Numbered from the stretch's first letter, positions 44,413 to 52,895 are shown. The stretch is DNA of 64,000 nucleotides from CADEED01 sp041395625 (GCA_041395625.1 JAWLAE010000002.1:124001-188000), one strand, 5' to 3'. The notes: generated by a model not told the origin, from the sequence alone. Numbers and translations: made by a program.

Positions 44413-45174
44413 TCAAGGCCGGGGCGACCGCAGCAGTCGCACCATCTCTTCGGCCACCCAGGTTGCCGACGGCAGAAACATCGTCGTCACAACCCGCTGG
44501 TCGATGACGACCGCCTCCTTGTCAGCCAGGTTGTCCTTGTTTTGCACGAGGGCACCGTTCTCGCGCAGCTGATCCTCGACCAGAAACGGCAGCAACGTGC
44601 CCTGCTTGGCCCACGACTTCTCGCGCTCGGTGCTGTTGGGAAACCCGGCCACTCGCTTGCCGTCAACCAGAAAAGTGCCGTCGGGCAGCTTTACATTGGC
44701 CAGCACGCCGGGCCCGTGGCCGCAGGCGCCGACCACACCGCCCCGTTCGTAGATCTCGCCTACCAACTGCAACAAGGCGGGATCCGATGCCGCATCGAAC
44801 AAAGTGCCGTAGCCACCCCCGACGAAGGCGGCAACATACTCGTTGCCTCGAACGGCGGACGGGTCGAGCGTTGCGTTGGCCTTGCCGAGAAAGTTCTGAT
44901 ACTTGATCGCATAGCTGCTGATGCCGACTGGATCCATTGAAAATTCCACTGCGCCACCCTGCGGCGAGACGAATTCAACGTCGTAGCCGTGCATCAAGAA
45001 CACGTGGTACGGAGGCGCGTACTCCCATAGATTGTTGCGTGCATCGTGTCGCTCCGCATCACCCATGTCGGTGACATTGGAAACGACGAACAGCACTTTG
45101 CCAACTGGAGATGCGTCGGTGACGATGGGGATCGAGGCGAGTAACAAGACTATCGTTAGTCGAAGAGCTCTCAT
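44413..45174 (-). CDS. Exported DJ-1/PfpI family protein
   Basis: This is a DJ-1/PfpI superfamily protein of 253 residues with a signal peptide (MRALRLTIVLLLASIPIVTDA). The nucleophile elbow cysteine is in VVGACGHGPGVL, and the conserved Glu-like acidic segment GYDVEFVSPQGG precedes it. Members include class I glutamine amidotransferase-like hydrolases and glyoxalase-like enzymes; the exact reaction is unknown. I chose the ATG at 45174, which starts the signal peptide; the frame is open upstream into dacB. It lies 5 bp after the dacB stop and is probably cotranscribed. Confidence 0.85.
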   Translation of the reverse strand: MRALRLTIVLLLASIPIVTDASPVGKVLFVVSNVTDMGDAERHDARNNLWEYAPPYHVFLMHGYDVEFVSPQGGAVEFSMDPVGISSYAIKYQNFLGKANATLDPSAVRGNEYVAAFVGGGYGTLFDAASDPALLQLVGEIYERGGVVGACGHGPGVLANVKLPDGTFLVDGKRVAGFPNSTEREKSWAKQGTLLPFLVEDQLRENGALVQNKDNLADKEAVVIDQRVVTTMFLPSATWVAEEMVRLLRSPRP

Positions 45175-45179
45175 GAGAA

Positions 45180-46622
45180 TCAGCCGTTGTTGAAAAGCCA
45201 GTCTACGAGTTCGTCTTGGGCATTCTGTGCCGCGCGCTTGTCGGCGTTGCCGTGATTGAAGAAGCATACCAGTGCGTAAGTCTTGCCGCTGCGCGCCGTC
45301 ACGTAGCCGGCGATCGCGCGCACGTTATTGAGCGAGCCGGTCTTCAAGTGCGCCCAGCCGCGGGCCACGGGTCTGTCTTTCATGGTGCCATCGACGCCGG
45401 AGATGGGTAGCGACGCGACGAACTCGGGCATCACCGGGCTCCGATAAGCGTGCACTAACAGGCGGGCCAGCGTGTCGGCGGAGATGCGCGCCGTGCGCGA
45501 CAGCCCGGCGCCGTTGTCGAGCACGATCTCCGGGCTATCGAGCCCCATACGCCCGAGCCAGCCGCGCAGCGCCACGCCGCCCTGCTCCGGCGTCGCCGGT
45601 CTCGGTCCGCCAACATCGCTGCGGGAGCCGATGGTCAGCAGCAGGTGCCGCGCCATCACGTTGTTACTGAATTTGTTGATGTCCCGGACCATGAGTGCCA
45701 AGGGCTGCGACTCGTGCTCCGCAATCAGTCGCGCGCTCGCCGGCACCGGGCCCAGCTTGGCGGCGCCGCGCCAGGAGCCACCGATCGACTCCCATAAACC
45801 ACGAAACACCGCGGCGAAATATTGCTCATGATCGAGCGCCCCGAGATACCAGACGCGCTCGCCGCAGGCCAATGGATAGCTGCCGCTGAAGCGCGGTGCC
45901 AGCGGGGCTGAGAAGTCTGCGCGCAATTTGCCTCGCCAGTCGCCGCAGCCACCGCCTGCACCACCAACAGTTGGTGCAAGCCGCATACCCGCCACTGGCG
46001 GCACTACGATCACGCGTGCTGCATTGCTAGTCGGGTCGGGCACGAAATGAAACGCCAGCGCCTTGAAGTTGAGCAGTAGCGCATCCGGCCCGACGTTATA
46101 GGCGCGATCGCCCGCGCCATCGAAGGCATCGGGATCATCGACGAACCGGGCGAACAGACTCTTGTCGAGCACAATGTCGCCTCGAATCTCGCGGATCCCA
46201 TAGGCACGCATCCGATACGCGAGCAACCACAGGTCTTCCACGACAATCTTGGGATCGCCGCCGCCGCGAATCGCTACGTTGCCGGCCAGCACGTCGCGCT
46301 CCAATGGACCATCAGCAAACACTTGCGTCTTCCAGCTGTAGGCGGGCCCCAGCAGGTTGAGCGCACCGTACGTCGTGACCAGCTTCATCGTACTGGCCGG
46401 ATTCATGCCGACCGAGCCATTCCAGTTCACGCGCACGCTTCCCTGGCCGTCCACAGACGTGACGACGACGGCTGCGGCATTCGAGGGCAGCTTGGCCTGC
46501 TGCAACGCCGATGCGACCGTTGGGGGCAGCACTTCAGCCGCGTCTGCCCGCTGGATTCCGAGAGCGGCGCAGGCCAGTGCCAGTGTGCAGCCGGCGACAA
46601 CGTGGATTCGTATTGTCGTCAT
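45180..46622 (-). CDS. dacB: D-alanyl-D-alanine carboxypeptidase/endopeptidase (PBP4)
   Basis: DacB trims and cleaves peptidoglycan cross-links in the periplasm. The 480 residues include a signal peptide to about residue 29. The three penicillin-binding motifs are SxxK (Ser77-Thr-Met-Lys80), SNN (in NKFSNNVMARHLL) and KTG (HLKTGSLNNV). The large insertion between SxxK and SNN is present, as in class C low-molecular-mass PBPs. It is divergent from the sterol-desaturase-family gene and followed closely by the DJ-1 family gene. Confidence 0.95.
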   Translation of the reverse strand: MTTIRIHVVAGCTLALACAALGIQRADAAEVLPPTVASALQQAKLPSNAAAVVVTSVDGQGSVRVNWNGSVGMNPASTMKLVTTYGALNLLGPAYSWKTQVFADGPLERDVLAGNVAIRGGGDPKIVVEDLWLLAYRMRAYGIREIRGDIVLDKSLFARFVDDPDAFDGAGDRAYNVGPDALLLNFKALAFHFVPDPTSNAARVIVVPPVAGMRLAPTVGGAGGGCGDWRGKLRADFSAPLAPRFSGSYPLACGERVWYLGALDHEQYFAAVFRGLWESIGGSWRGAAKLGPVPASARLIAEHESQPLALMVRDINKFSNNVMARHLLLTIGSRSDVGGPRPATPEQGGVALRGWLGRMGLDSPEIVLDNGAGLSRTARISADTLARLLVHAYRSPVMPEFVASLPISGVDGTMKDRPVARGWAHLKTGSLNNVRAIAGYVTARSGKTYALVCFFNHGNADKRAAQNAQDELVDWLFNNG

Positions 46623-46695
46623 GGCGGTATTGTCGACTAGCCGCCGCGCTCGCGCGAGTGCTCGGCGACAGTTTGCGACGGGGTACTATGCGGCG

Positions 46696-47475
46696 ATGAG
46701 CGATGCGCTGCTTCGGGTCGCGGTTTTCCTGGCAATCGTGGCTGTCCTGTTTATCGCCGAGCGGCTACGCCGTTGGCATGCGGTACCGCCGGGTCGCGCG
46801 CGTATTGGCATTGCCAATGTTGCGCTCGGTGCGGTGGGCGCCGTCGGCGTGCGGCTGTTGCTGCCTTGGGCTGGCGTCGCCGCGGCACTGACGGCGGAGT
46901 CGCGCGGCATTGGCCTCGCGCAGGTATTCGACTGGCCGTTGTGGCTTGCCGCCGTCGTCGGTTTTCTCGGCCTGGACCTCGCCATCTACGCGCAACATCG
47001 TGCGAGTCATGCGGTGCCCCTGCTGTGGCGACTGCACCGCGTGCATCACACCGAGACGCATCTCGATTTCACCTCCGCCCTGCGCTTTCATCCGGTCGAG
47101 ATTGTGTTGTCAGCCTGTTGGCGATGGCTCGTGATCGTTGCGCTCGGCGCGCCAGCCGTCGCAGTACTGGTGTTCGAGACCGTGCTGAACGGCACCGCGT
47201 TGTTCAACCACAGCAATCTGCAGCTGCCAGCACGGTTCGATTGCGCGCTCAGGCTGGGTGTGGTGACGCCCGCCATGCACCGCGTGCACCACTCGATCCT
47301 GCACGCTGAGCAACAACACAACTTCGGCTTCAATCTGCCTTGGTGGGACTGGCTGTTTGGCAGCTACTTGAAGCAATCCGCACAGGGATGCGACGTGCCC
47401 CGAATCGGTGTTGGTGGCCACCCGCTGTCGAGTCGCAGACCATTTCTGGCGATGCTACGAGATCCCATTATCTAA
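46696..47475 (+). CDS. Sterol desaturase/fatty acid hydroxylase family protein
   Basis: This is a membrane di-iron enzyme of 259 residues. The histidine clusters are QHRASH, LHRVHHTETHLD, LFNHSN and MHRVHHS, the order seen in the family. Four membrane segments are likely. The ATG at 46696 (MSDALLRVAVFLAIVAVLF) starts the first membrane helix; the frame is open upstream inside dacB on the other strand but not meaningfully. Substrates of bacterial members range from sterols to fatty acids and are unknown here. Confidence 0.9.
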   Translation: MSDALLRVAVFLAIVAVLFIAERLRRWHAVPPGRARIGIANVALGAVGAVGVRLLLPWAGVAAALTAESRGIGLAQVFDWPLWLAAVVGFLGLDLAIYAQHRASHAVPLLWRLHRVHHTETHLDFTSALRFHPVEIVLSACWRWLVIVALGAPAVAVLVFETVLNGTALFNHSNLQLPARFDCALRLGVVTPAMHRVHHSILHAEQQHNFGFNLPWWDWLFGSYLKQSAQGCDVPRIGVGGHPLSSRRPFLAMLRDPII

Positions 47476-47768
47476 TAGATACTTAGCTGCTATTCATGAT
47501 CCTAGTTCTAGCTGTTCACCGACTCGCCAATTAGGGCGGAGGTGTGTGACACCCAGGGATTTGCGGTACTTGCGGTAGCGCCACAGCCGCTGGGGCACCG
47601 GAAAACCCCCATTTGTATTTATCACAGACCGCGCTATATTGTGGGTGTACCTCATTGATGAATCAGGGTTCTTCATAACAATTACATTAAAGTGTTACCT
47701 GAGGTTTGTGTGCTAGTCGCACTCGCTAGACTGGTACCGCCTGCGTGAACACTGTAGGGGCCACCGCC
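47476..47768. other. 293-bp intergenic region, AT-rich in its second half
   Basis: No gene is supported here. It holds a small hairpin GGTGT-GTG-ACACC (47541-47553), a tandem 9-bp near-repeat TTGCGGTAC/TTGCGGTAG (47561-47578) and an AT-rich half with a promoter candidate at 47613-47640. A 60-codon minus-strand frame (47494-47676) crosses it but lacks support. Confidence 0.5.
47613..47640 (+). promoter_or_regulatory. Promoter candidate for the unknown gene at 47769
   Basis: TTGTAT (47613-47618) and TATATT (47635-47640) are 16 bp apart in an AT-rich stretch. The -10 box matches at five of six positions and the -35 at three. The leader to the next ATG would be about 120 nt. Confidence 0.4.
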
Positions 47769-48218
47769 ATGTCCGCGACCGTCGAGAAATTCGCTGCTGC
47801 TACCAATCTGCTGGTCCGCTCTGGACATATCAAAGAACGGCTCGATGCCGCTTACCGGCAGTGTCTCAGTGCCATCGACGCGGCGGAACTGCCGCGCGAA
47901 TTGCGCGATGAATTCACGCAGTTTTGCAGTTCAATCCAGAGCGTGCGCCCAGCTTCGCGCAGCGAAGACAAACTGCGCGCCACGATCCGCAAGATGTCGA
48001 GTGAGGAAGCAGATCGGCATGCCGAAACCGTCGTCAGGCTGTTTGGTGCTCTGGCGCGCCACGTGGGGGCCGCGCAGTCGCGACCAGCGTTGGCGGTCAG
48101 CAATATTCTGAATGGCACGCAGACCAACGGCGTCGCGCTTTCCACCAACGGCAAGCAAGCTGGGCCAGTTCAGTCGGACGATCTGTTGCGCCACTATCGG
48201 GCCGCGGCCGAAGCCTGA
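47769..48218 (+). CDS. Unknown alpha-helical cytosolic protein
   Basis: I do not recognise this gene. The 149 residues have no signal or membrane segment. The first two thirds look helical and charged (VEKFAAATNLLVRSGHIKERLDAAYRQCL, RASRSEDKLRATIRKMSSEEADRHAETVVRLFGALARHVG), and the tail is polar and Asn/Gly/Thr-rich, ending DDLLRHYRAAAEA. A good AGGGG ribosome binding site lies 9 nt before the ATG; a GTG at 47745 is a weaker alternative. Codon use is like its neighbours. It converges on the TIR-like gene with a 35-bp gap. Confidence 0.7.
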   Translation: MSATVEKFAAATNLLVRSGHIKERLDAAYRQCLSAIDAAELPRELRDEFTQFCSSIQSVRPASRSEDKLRATIRKMSSEEADRHAETVVRLFGALARHVGAAQSRPALAVSNILNGTQTNGVALSTNGKQAGPVQSDDLLRHYRAAAEA

Positions 48219-48253
48219 GCGCACGCTCGCTCGGCTGTGTGGCACAGTCGGGA

Positions 48254-48706
48254 CTAGTCCATCTTGAATTCGATCGTATCCCAACGATTCGATTCTTCGT
48301 GCCGTGCCTGACGCCGCAGGGCGTCGACCAATGCCCGTTCATCCCAATCCACGACTTCATCTGCCAGTGACGTGAGCGCGGTGGGCAGCGCCGCAGCGTT
48401 GCCAAAATTGCGCAGCAGGACCACCGGCTTGTTGGCGGATTTCGCGAACGTCAGCTCGAATACGATCAATTCACTGTGCTTGGCGTACAACGCCGGCAAG
48501 CCGATCACAACCTCCGCCTGCGCCATCTCACGCCGCAGTTGCTCGCGTTCAGCCTCTTTGCCGGCTGGCCTTGCTTGGTCGGGCAGTGACAGGTTCGAAT
48601 AAAAAAAACTTCGGGCACTTTCCAGGTACTCGAAGACTCTCAGGTAGTCGTCGGACACCTCCCACGAATGCGTTACGAACACGCGGATCGGGTTATTCTG
48701 TGACAT
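48254..48706 (-). CDS. TIR-like protein (MTH538/DUF1863, ThsB type)
   Basis: The 150-residue product has the fold pattern of the MTH538 TIR-like family, which includes the Thoeris sensor ThsB. The N-terminus IRVFVTHSWEVSDDYLRVFEYLES corresponds to the VFISHSWxYSDDY strand-helix, AEVVIGLPALYAKHSELIVFELTFA holds the conserved acidic residue that is catalytic in NADase TIR domains, and NKPVVLLRNFGNAAALPTAL follows. No ThsA or other Thoeris effector lies nearby. An eight-base A/T run is inside the gene near codon 33. NAD-derived signalling or phage defence is inference from family only. Confidence 0.78.
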   Translation of the reverse strand: MSQNNPIRVFVTHSWEVSDDYLRVFEYLESARSFFYSNLSLPDQARPAGKEAEREQLRREMAQAEVVIGLPALYAKHSELIVFELTFAKSANKPVVLLRNFGNAAALPTALTSLADEVVDWDERALVDALRRQARHEESNRWDTIEFKMD

Positions 48707-48802
48707 GGCAATCGAACCTCGGCATCCCGAAAGTGTACTTTAGAAACCGAGGCTTGCGCCCGACCAGTGCGCCTTTGTGCACTGCACCAGCAGGATGTTG
48801 AG

Positions 48803-49576
48803 TTGCGCCTACTGATCTATAACATTCGCTATGCGACCGGCACGGGCCCTACCTTCCACCTGCCGCTGCCCGGGGCGGGCTATCTGCGCAGCAGTAAGCG
48901 GGTGCTGGACGGCATTACCAGCTTCGTGCGGGCGGAAGAACCCGACATAGTCGGCTTGATCGAGGTCGACACCGGTTCGGTCCGCAGCGGGATGCGTAAC
49001 CAGGCGGAGCACATTGCCACGGCGCTGGGGCATTACACCACTTACGAGTGCAAGTACGGTGCGGCCTCTTTCAACACTTTCGTGCCAATTCTGCGCAAGC
49101 AGGCGAATGCCTTCCTGGCGGCGCCGGGCGTCACGGGCGAGCGATTCCACTACTTCGATACGGGTATCAAGCGGCTGATCATCGAGCTCGAGCTGGACGA
49201 CGTGTGCATCTTCCTCGTGCACCTGTCGCTGAAATATCGGCAACGCCAGTATCAGCTGCGCTATCTGCACGATCTGATCGCCAAGTCGACCAAGCCAGTA
49301 ATCATCGCGGGCGACTTCAATACGTTCTGGGGAACACACGAGATCTACCTGTTCATGCGTGCCGCCAAGCTGCGCAGCGCCAACGCACACGGCCTGCCAT
49401 CCTTCCCCTCGCGCACACCTCGGATCGAGCTCGATTTCGTGCTGGTGAGTGACAGCATCGAAGTCACCGACTTCCGCGTGCCGGATGTACGGTTCTCCGA
49501 CCATCGGCCTGTCATCTGCGATTTCAATGTCGTGCGCAGCACCGTTGCTGCAGACTCGCGGCAATCAGCCGCGTAA
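48803..49576 (+). CDS. Endonuclease/exonuclease/phosphatase (EEP) family protein
   Basis: This is an EEP-fold phosphoesterase of about 257 residues with no signal peptide. The motifs are in order: LLIYNIRYATG, the metal-binding Glu in VGLIEVDTG, LVHLSLKY, the catalytic GDFNTFWGTHE and the C-terminal SDHRPVICDF. The TTG at 48803 is chosen because AGGA lies 7 nt upstream and the protein then begins directly with the first strand; the frame is open to 48767. It may act on nucleic acid, lipid or another phosphodiester. It is divergent from the TIR-like gene across a 96-bp gap. Confidence 0.85.
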   Translation: MRLLIYNIRYATGTGPTFHLPLPGAGYLRSSKRVLDGITSFVRAEEPDIVGLIEVDTGSVRSGMRNQAEHIATALGHYTTYECKYGAASFNTFVPILRKQANAFLAAPGVTGERFHYFDTGIKRLIIELELDDVCIFLVHLSLKYRQRQYQLRYLHDLIAKSTKPVIIAGDFNTFWGTHEIYLFMRAAKLRSANAHGLPSFPSRTPRIELDFVLVSDSIEVTDFRVPDVRFSDHRPVICDFNVVRSTVAADSRQSAA

Positions 49577-49664
49577 GCTAACCTCCTGACCCTGAGCGGG
49601 CCCGGCGGCGTGGCGATGCGAGCGCCGCGCACCGGTATTCTTCTGGCGAGCGAGGTTGTTAGGT

Positions 49665-51725
49665 ATGGTGACCGGCAAGGCGTGGACATTGGAGCGGGAC
49701 GCGGCGGATATAGCCTGGCTGACGCTCGACAAACCCGACTCATCGGCCAACGTCCTGTCGCGGGATGTGCTGATCGAACTGGACGGACATTTGCAGACAC
49801 TCGCGGGCCGCCCGCCCAAGGGCGTCGTGGTACGCTCTGCCAAGAAAAGCGGCTTCATCGCCGGCGCAGACATCAAGGAATTTACGCAGCTGGCCACGCC
49901 TGAGGAGGCCTATGCGCTGATCCGCAACGGTCAGCAGGTGCTCGATCATCTCGAGGACCTGCCCTGCCCGTCGGTCGCACTCATCAACGGCTTTGCTCTG
50001 GGCGGTGGGCTCGAGCTGGCGCTGGCGTGCAAGTACCGTATTGCGCTCGAGGGAGATCGAACCAGTCTGGGCTTGCCCGAGGTGATGCTCGGCATCCATC
50101 CGGGTTTCGGCGGCACCGTGCGCACCGTGCGGCTTATCGGCGTCACGGCTGCGATGCCGATGATGCTGACAGGCAAGCCGGTGCGCGCCGACAAGGCGCT
50201 GCGCCTCGGACTAGTCGATCGACTGGTACCGCCAGAGCGCCTGGACGATGCGGCGCGCGAACTCATTGCGCAGCCCCCGGCACCTCGACGGCCGACCTTG
50301 ATGCAACGCATGCTCTCCTGGCCGGTGGTGCGGGGTTTCGTCAAGCCGCGGATCGTGGCGCAGGTGGCGGGCAAGGCGCGGCGTGATCACTACCCTGCGC
50401 CCTATGCCATCATCGACCTGTGGGCGGCGCACGGCGCGCAAGGGCCGGCTGCCTACGAGGCTGAGGCCAGGTCGATCGCGGAACTGATGTGCGGCGCCAC
50501 CTCACGCAATCTCGTACGGGTGTTCTTGCTGCAAGACCGCCTCAAAGGACTCGCCGGCAAAGCTCGCCACGACTTTGCGCACGTGCACGTGGTGGGCGCA
50601 GGCGTGATGGGGGGTGACATTGCCGCATGGTGCGCGAATCGCGGTCTCACCGTGACCCTGCAGGATCGTGAGCTGAAGTACATCGAGCCAGCTTTGCAAC
50701 GTGCGGCCGAGACCTTCAGCAAACGGCTGAAAGATCCGGCCAAGGTCGCTGCCGTCATGCAACGGCTCAGCGCTGACGTCGAGGGCGCCGGTGTCGAGCG
50801 TGCCGATGTGGTGATCGAGGCGATCTACGAGAATCTCGCGGCCAAGCAGGAGTTGTATGCCCGGCTCGAGCCACGCATGAAGCCGGATGCCTTGCTCGCT
50901 ACTAACACTTCGTCGATCATGTTGGAGCCGCTCGCCGAGAAACTCGCCCGGCCCGAGCGGCTGGTAGGCCTGCATTTCTTCAATCCGGTCGCGCAGATGC
51001 CGTTGGTGGAGATAGTCCGTAGCGATCGTGCCGACGACGACGTGGTGCAAAAAACGATCGCCTTCACACGCAAGATCGACAAGCTGCCGTTGCCTTGCAG
51101 GAGCGCCCCGGGATTCGTGGTAAATCGGGTCCTCGTGCCTTACATGCACGAGGCAATGTTCGCTGCCGCCGATGGCATCCCGCTCGAGGTGATCGACGAG
51201 GCGGCAATGAGCTTCGGTATGCCGATGGGACCAGTCGAGCTGGCTGATGTCGTCGGTCTGGATGTCGCGCATCACGTGGGCGAGATTGTCACCCAGGCGA
51301 TCGGACGCGAGCCGCCGCCGCTCGCACGCCTGAACGAACTGATCGCGGCCAAGAAGCTCGGTCGCAAGAGCGGCGAGGGATTCTATGTATGGCGCGACGG
51401 CAAGGCGCAGAAGTCAGGCGCAGCGAGCGGCGCCGCGCCGAACGACCTACAGGATCGGCTACTGCTCGCCCTGCTCAATGAATGTGTCGCGGTGCTGCGC
51501 GAAGGGATCGTCGGGGACGCCGACCTGCTCGATGCCGGAGCGATATTCGGCGCCGGCTTCGCCCCCTTTCGCGGCGGCCCGCTGCAATACGCGCGGGCAC
51601 GCGGCGTCGAACAGATCGTCGCTCGCCTGCGCGAGTTCGAGGCTCGCTACGGCAAGCGCTTCGCACCCGACGCAGGCTGGTCGCAGGTCGCCGACGCCGG
51701 TGCCTCGCCCGCAGGCAGGACCTGA
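49665..51725 (+). CDS. fadJ: FadJ-like 3-hydroxyacyl-CoA dehydrogenase/enoyl-CoA hydratase
   Basis: This is a bifunctional beta-oxidation enzyme of 686 residues. The N-terminal crotonase domain has the oxyanion hole segment SGFIAGADIKEF, NGFALGGGLELALAC and the catalytic Glu in LGLPEVMLGIHPGFGG. The dehydrogenase starts near residue 305 with HVVGAGVMGGDIAAWCANRGLTV, followed by VGLHFFNPVAQMPLVEIVR and the NTSSIM and PGFVVNR segments. The ATG at 49665 has GAGG 9 nt upstream; TTG at 49656 is less likely. No thiolase gene follows. Its acetyl-CoA product would feed the aceBA shunt encoded in the same window. Confidence 0.94.
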   Translation: MVTGKAWTLERDAADIAWLTLDKPDSSANVLSRDVLIELDGHLQTLAGRPPKGVVVRSAKKSGFIAGADIKEFTQLATPEEAYALIRNGQQVLDHLEDLPCPSVALINGFALGGGLELALACKYRIALEGDRTSLGLPEVMLGIHPGFGGTVRTVRLIGVTAAMPMMLTGKPVRADKALRLGLVDRLVPPERLDDAARELIAQPPAPRRPTLMQRMLSWPVVRGFVKPRIVAQVAGKARRDHYPAPYAIIDLWAAHGAQGPAAYEAEARSIAELMCGATSRNLVRVFLLQDRLKGLAGKARHDFAHVHVVGAGVMGGDIAAWCANRGLTVTLQDRELKYIEPALQRAAETFSKRLKDPAKVAAVMQRLSADVEGAGVERADVVIEAIYENLAAKQELYARLEPRMKPDALLATNTSSIMLEPLAEKLARPERLVGLHFFNPVAQMPLVEIVRSDRADDDVVQKTIAFTRKIDKLPLPCRSAPGFVVNRVLVPYMHEAMFAAADGIPLEVIDEAAMSFGMPMGPVELADVVGLDVAHHVGEIVTQAIGREPPPLARLNELIAAKKLGRKSGEGFYVWRDGKAQKSGAASGAAPNDLQDRLLLALLNECVAVLREGIVGDADLLDAGAIFGAGFAPFRGGPLQYARARGVEQIVARLREFEARYGKRFAPDAGWSQVADAGASPAGRT

Positions 51726-51799
51726 GCCTGATGGTCGATAAGTGAGCACCGGCTCCAACATCAGGCGAGCGCGCAGTGTTAGCATGTCAAAGGCTTTTT

Positions 51800-51813
51800 T
51801 TGATCAAGATCAC
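51800..51813. promoter_or_regulatory. FNR/CRP-family-like box abutting a start codon
   Basis: TTGAT-CAAG-ATCAC matches the FNR consensus TTGAT-N4-ATCAA at nine of ten positions. It ends 5 bp before the ATG of the next gene and follows a run of seven T. Its position downstream of any usual promoter suggests repression or an unusual start rather than activation. Confidence 0.5.
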
Positions 51814-51818
51814 ATTGC

Positions 51819-52895
51819 ATGTCCGAAGACAGTGAGGTAAGTCTCGAGCTGCTGCGTTCGCTTGCGCCGCTCGAGGGCATGAAGCGCGAGAACCTGCATG
51901 CGCTCGCCCGCAAGGTGACTATCCAGCAGATGGCCTCGGGCCGCCTCCTGTTCAAGGAAGGCGAGAACGACAAGCGCACCGTATGGGTCATCGGCGGGCT
52001 GGTCGAGCTCAGTCAGGACGGCAAAACGGTCGGCATGATCAAGGGTGGCAGCAACGATGCGCGCTCGCCCCTGGTGCCGGGTCAGCCCCGCAAGTACACG
52101 GCCAGGGCCGCCGAAGAAATCAACTACCTGTCGATCGACAGCGAGCTGCTCGACGTCATGATCACCTGGGATCAGACCGGGTCATACGAGGTCGGCGACT
52201 TGCAGGCGGAGCTGAGTGCTGGCGCGGATGCCGGCGACTGGATGACTACGCTGCTGCAGACCAAGGCTTTTCATCGCATCCCCCCGGCCAACCTGCAGGC
52301 GATTTTCATGCGCATGCAGCAGACGCAGTACCGTGCCGGCGAAGTAGTGATCAAACAGGGTGACGATGGCGACTATTTCTACGCCATCGTCAAAGGCCGC
52401 TGTCAGGTCACGCGCGAGACACCGCTCAACAAGGCCGGCATCAAGTTGGCTGAGTTGTCTGTCGGCGAGACGTTTGGCGAGGAAGCGCTGATCGCCGAAG
52501 CGAAGCGCAATGCCACGGTAACCATGCTGACGGACGGCGTGCTGATGCGGCTCAAGAAGGATGACTTCCGTGAGCTGATGAATGAGCCACTGCTGCAGTG
52601 GGTGGACGATGCTGAGGCCAAGGAAATCGTTGCCAAGGGCGGCAAGTGGCTCGACGTACGCCTGCCCTCGGAATTCCAGAATCTCGCGATCGAAGCGTCG
52701 ATCAACGTGCCGCTCTACTTCATTCGATTGAAATTGAATACGCTCGACAAGAACACGCCCTACGTCGTCGTGTGCGACACGGCGCGTCGCAGTTCGGCGG
52801 GTGCGTTCATACTCGTCGAGCGTGGCTTCGAGGCCTACGTGCTGCGCAACGGGCTGACGAAAGCCAACGTGCCGCTGCGCCGCGGCAATAGCTAG
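51819..52895 (+). CDS. Two cyclic-nucleotide-binding-like domains fused to rhodanese
   Basis: This 358-residue cytosolic protein has two cNMP-binding-like beta-barrels (about residues 15-115 and 140-250) and a C-terminal rhodanese domain (about 262-352). The second barrel is the better conserved, with VVIKQGDDGDYFYAIVKGRCQVT and LSVGETFGEEALIAEAKRNATVT. The rhodanese cysteine is in YVVVCDTARRSSAGAF. No kinase or DNA-binding domain is present, so it is neither a CRP-like factor nor a PKA. A sulfur- or redox-linked role is a guess from domains. No ribosome binding site precedes the ATG; the FNR-like box occupies that place. Confidence 0.85.
   Translation: MSEDSEVSLELLRSLAPLEGMKRENLHALARKVTIQQMASGRLLFKEGENDKRTVWVIGGLVELSQDGKTVGMIKGGSNDARSPLVPGQPRKYTARAAEEINYLSIDSELLDVMITWDQTGSYEVGDLQAELSAGADAGDWMTTLLQTKAFHRIPPANLQAIFMRMQQTQYRAGEVVIKQGDDGDYFYAIVKGRCQVTRETPLNKAGIKLAELSVGETFGEEALIAEAKRNATVTMLTDGVLMRLKKDDFRELMNEPLLQWVDDAEAKEIVAKGGKWLDVRLPSEFQNLAIEASINVPLYFIRLKLNTLDKNTPYVVVCDTARRSSAGAFILVERGFEAYVLRNGLTKANVPLRRGNS

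Noticed and set aside
47561..47578. Tandem 9-bp near-repeat as a possible array or origin-type iteron
   Set aside because: There are only two copies and no further repeats nearby.
47494..47676. 60-codon minus-strand frame in the 293-bp gap
   Set aside because: The product is basic and matches nothing I know, there is no good ribosome binding site, and it opposes the promoter candidate for the next gene.
48254..49576. A complete Thoeris system
   Set aside because: There is no SLOG/SIR2-type ThsA; the EEP protein is not a known Thoeris effector, so only the TIR-like gene is supported.
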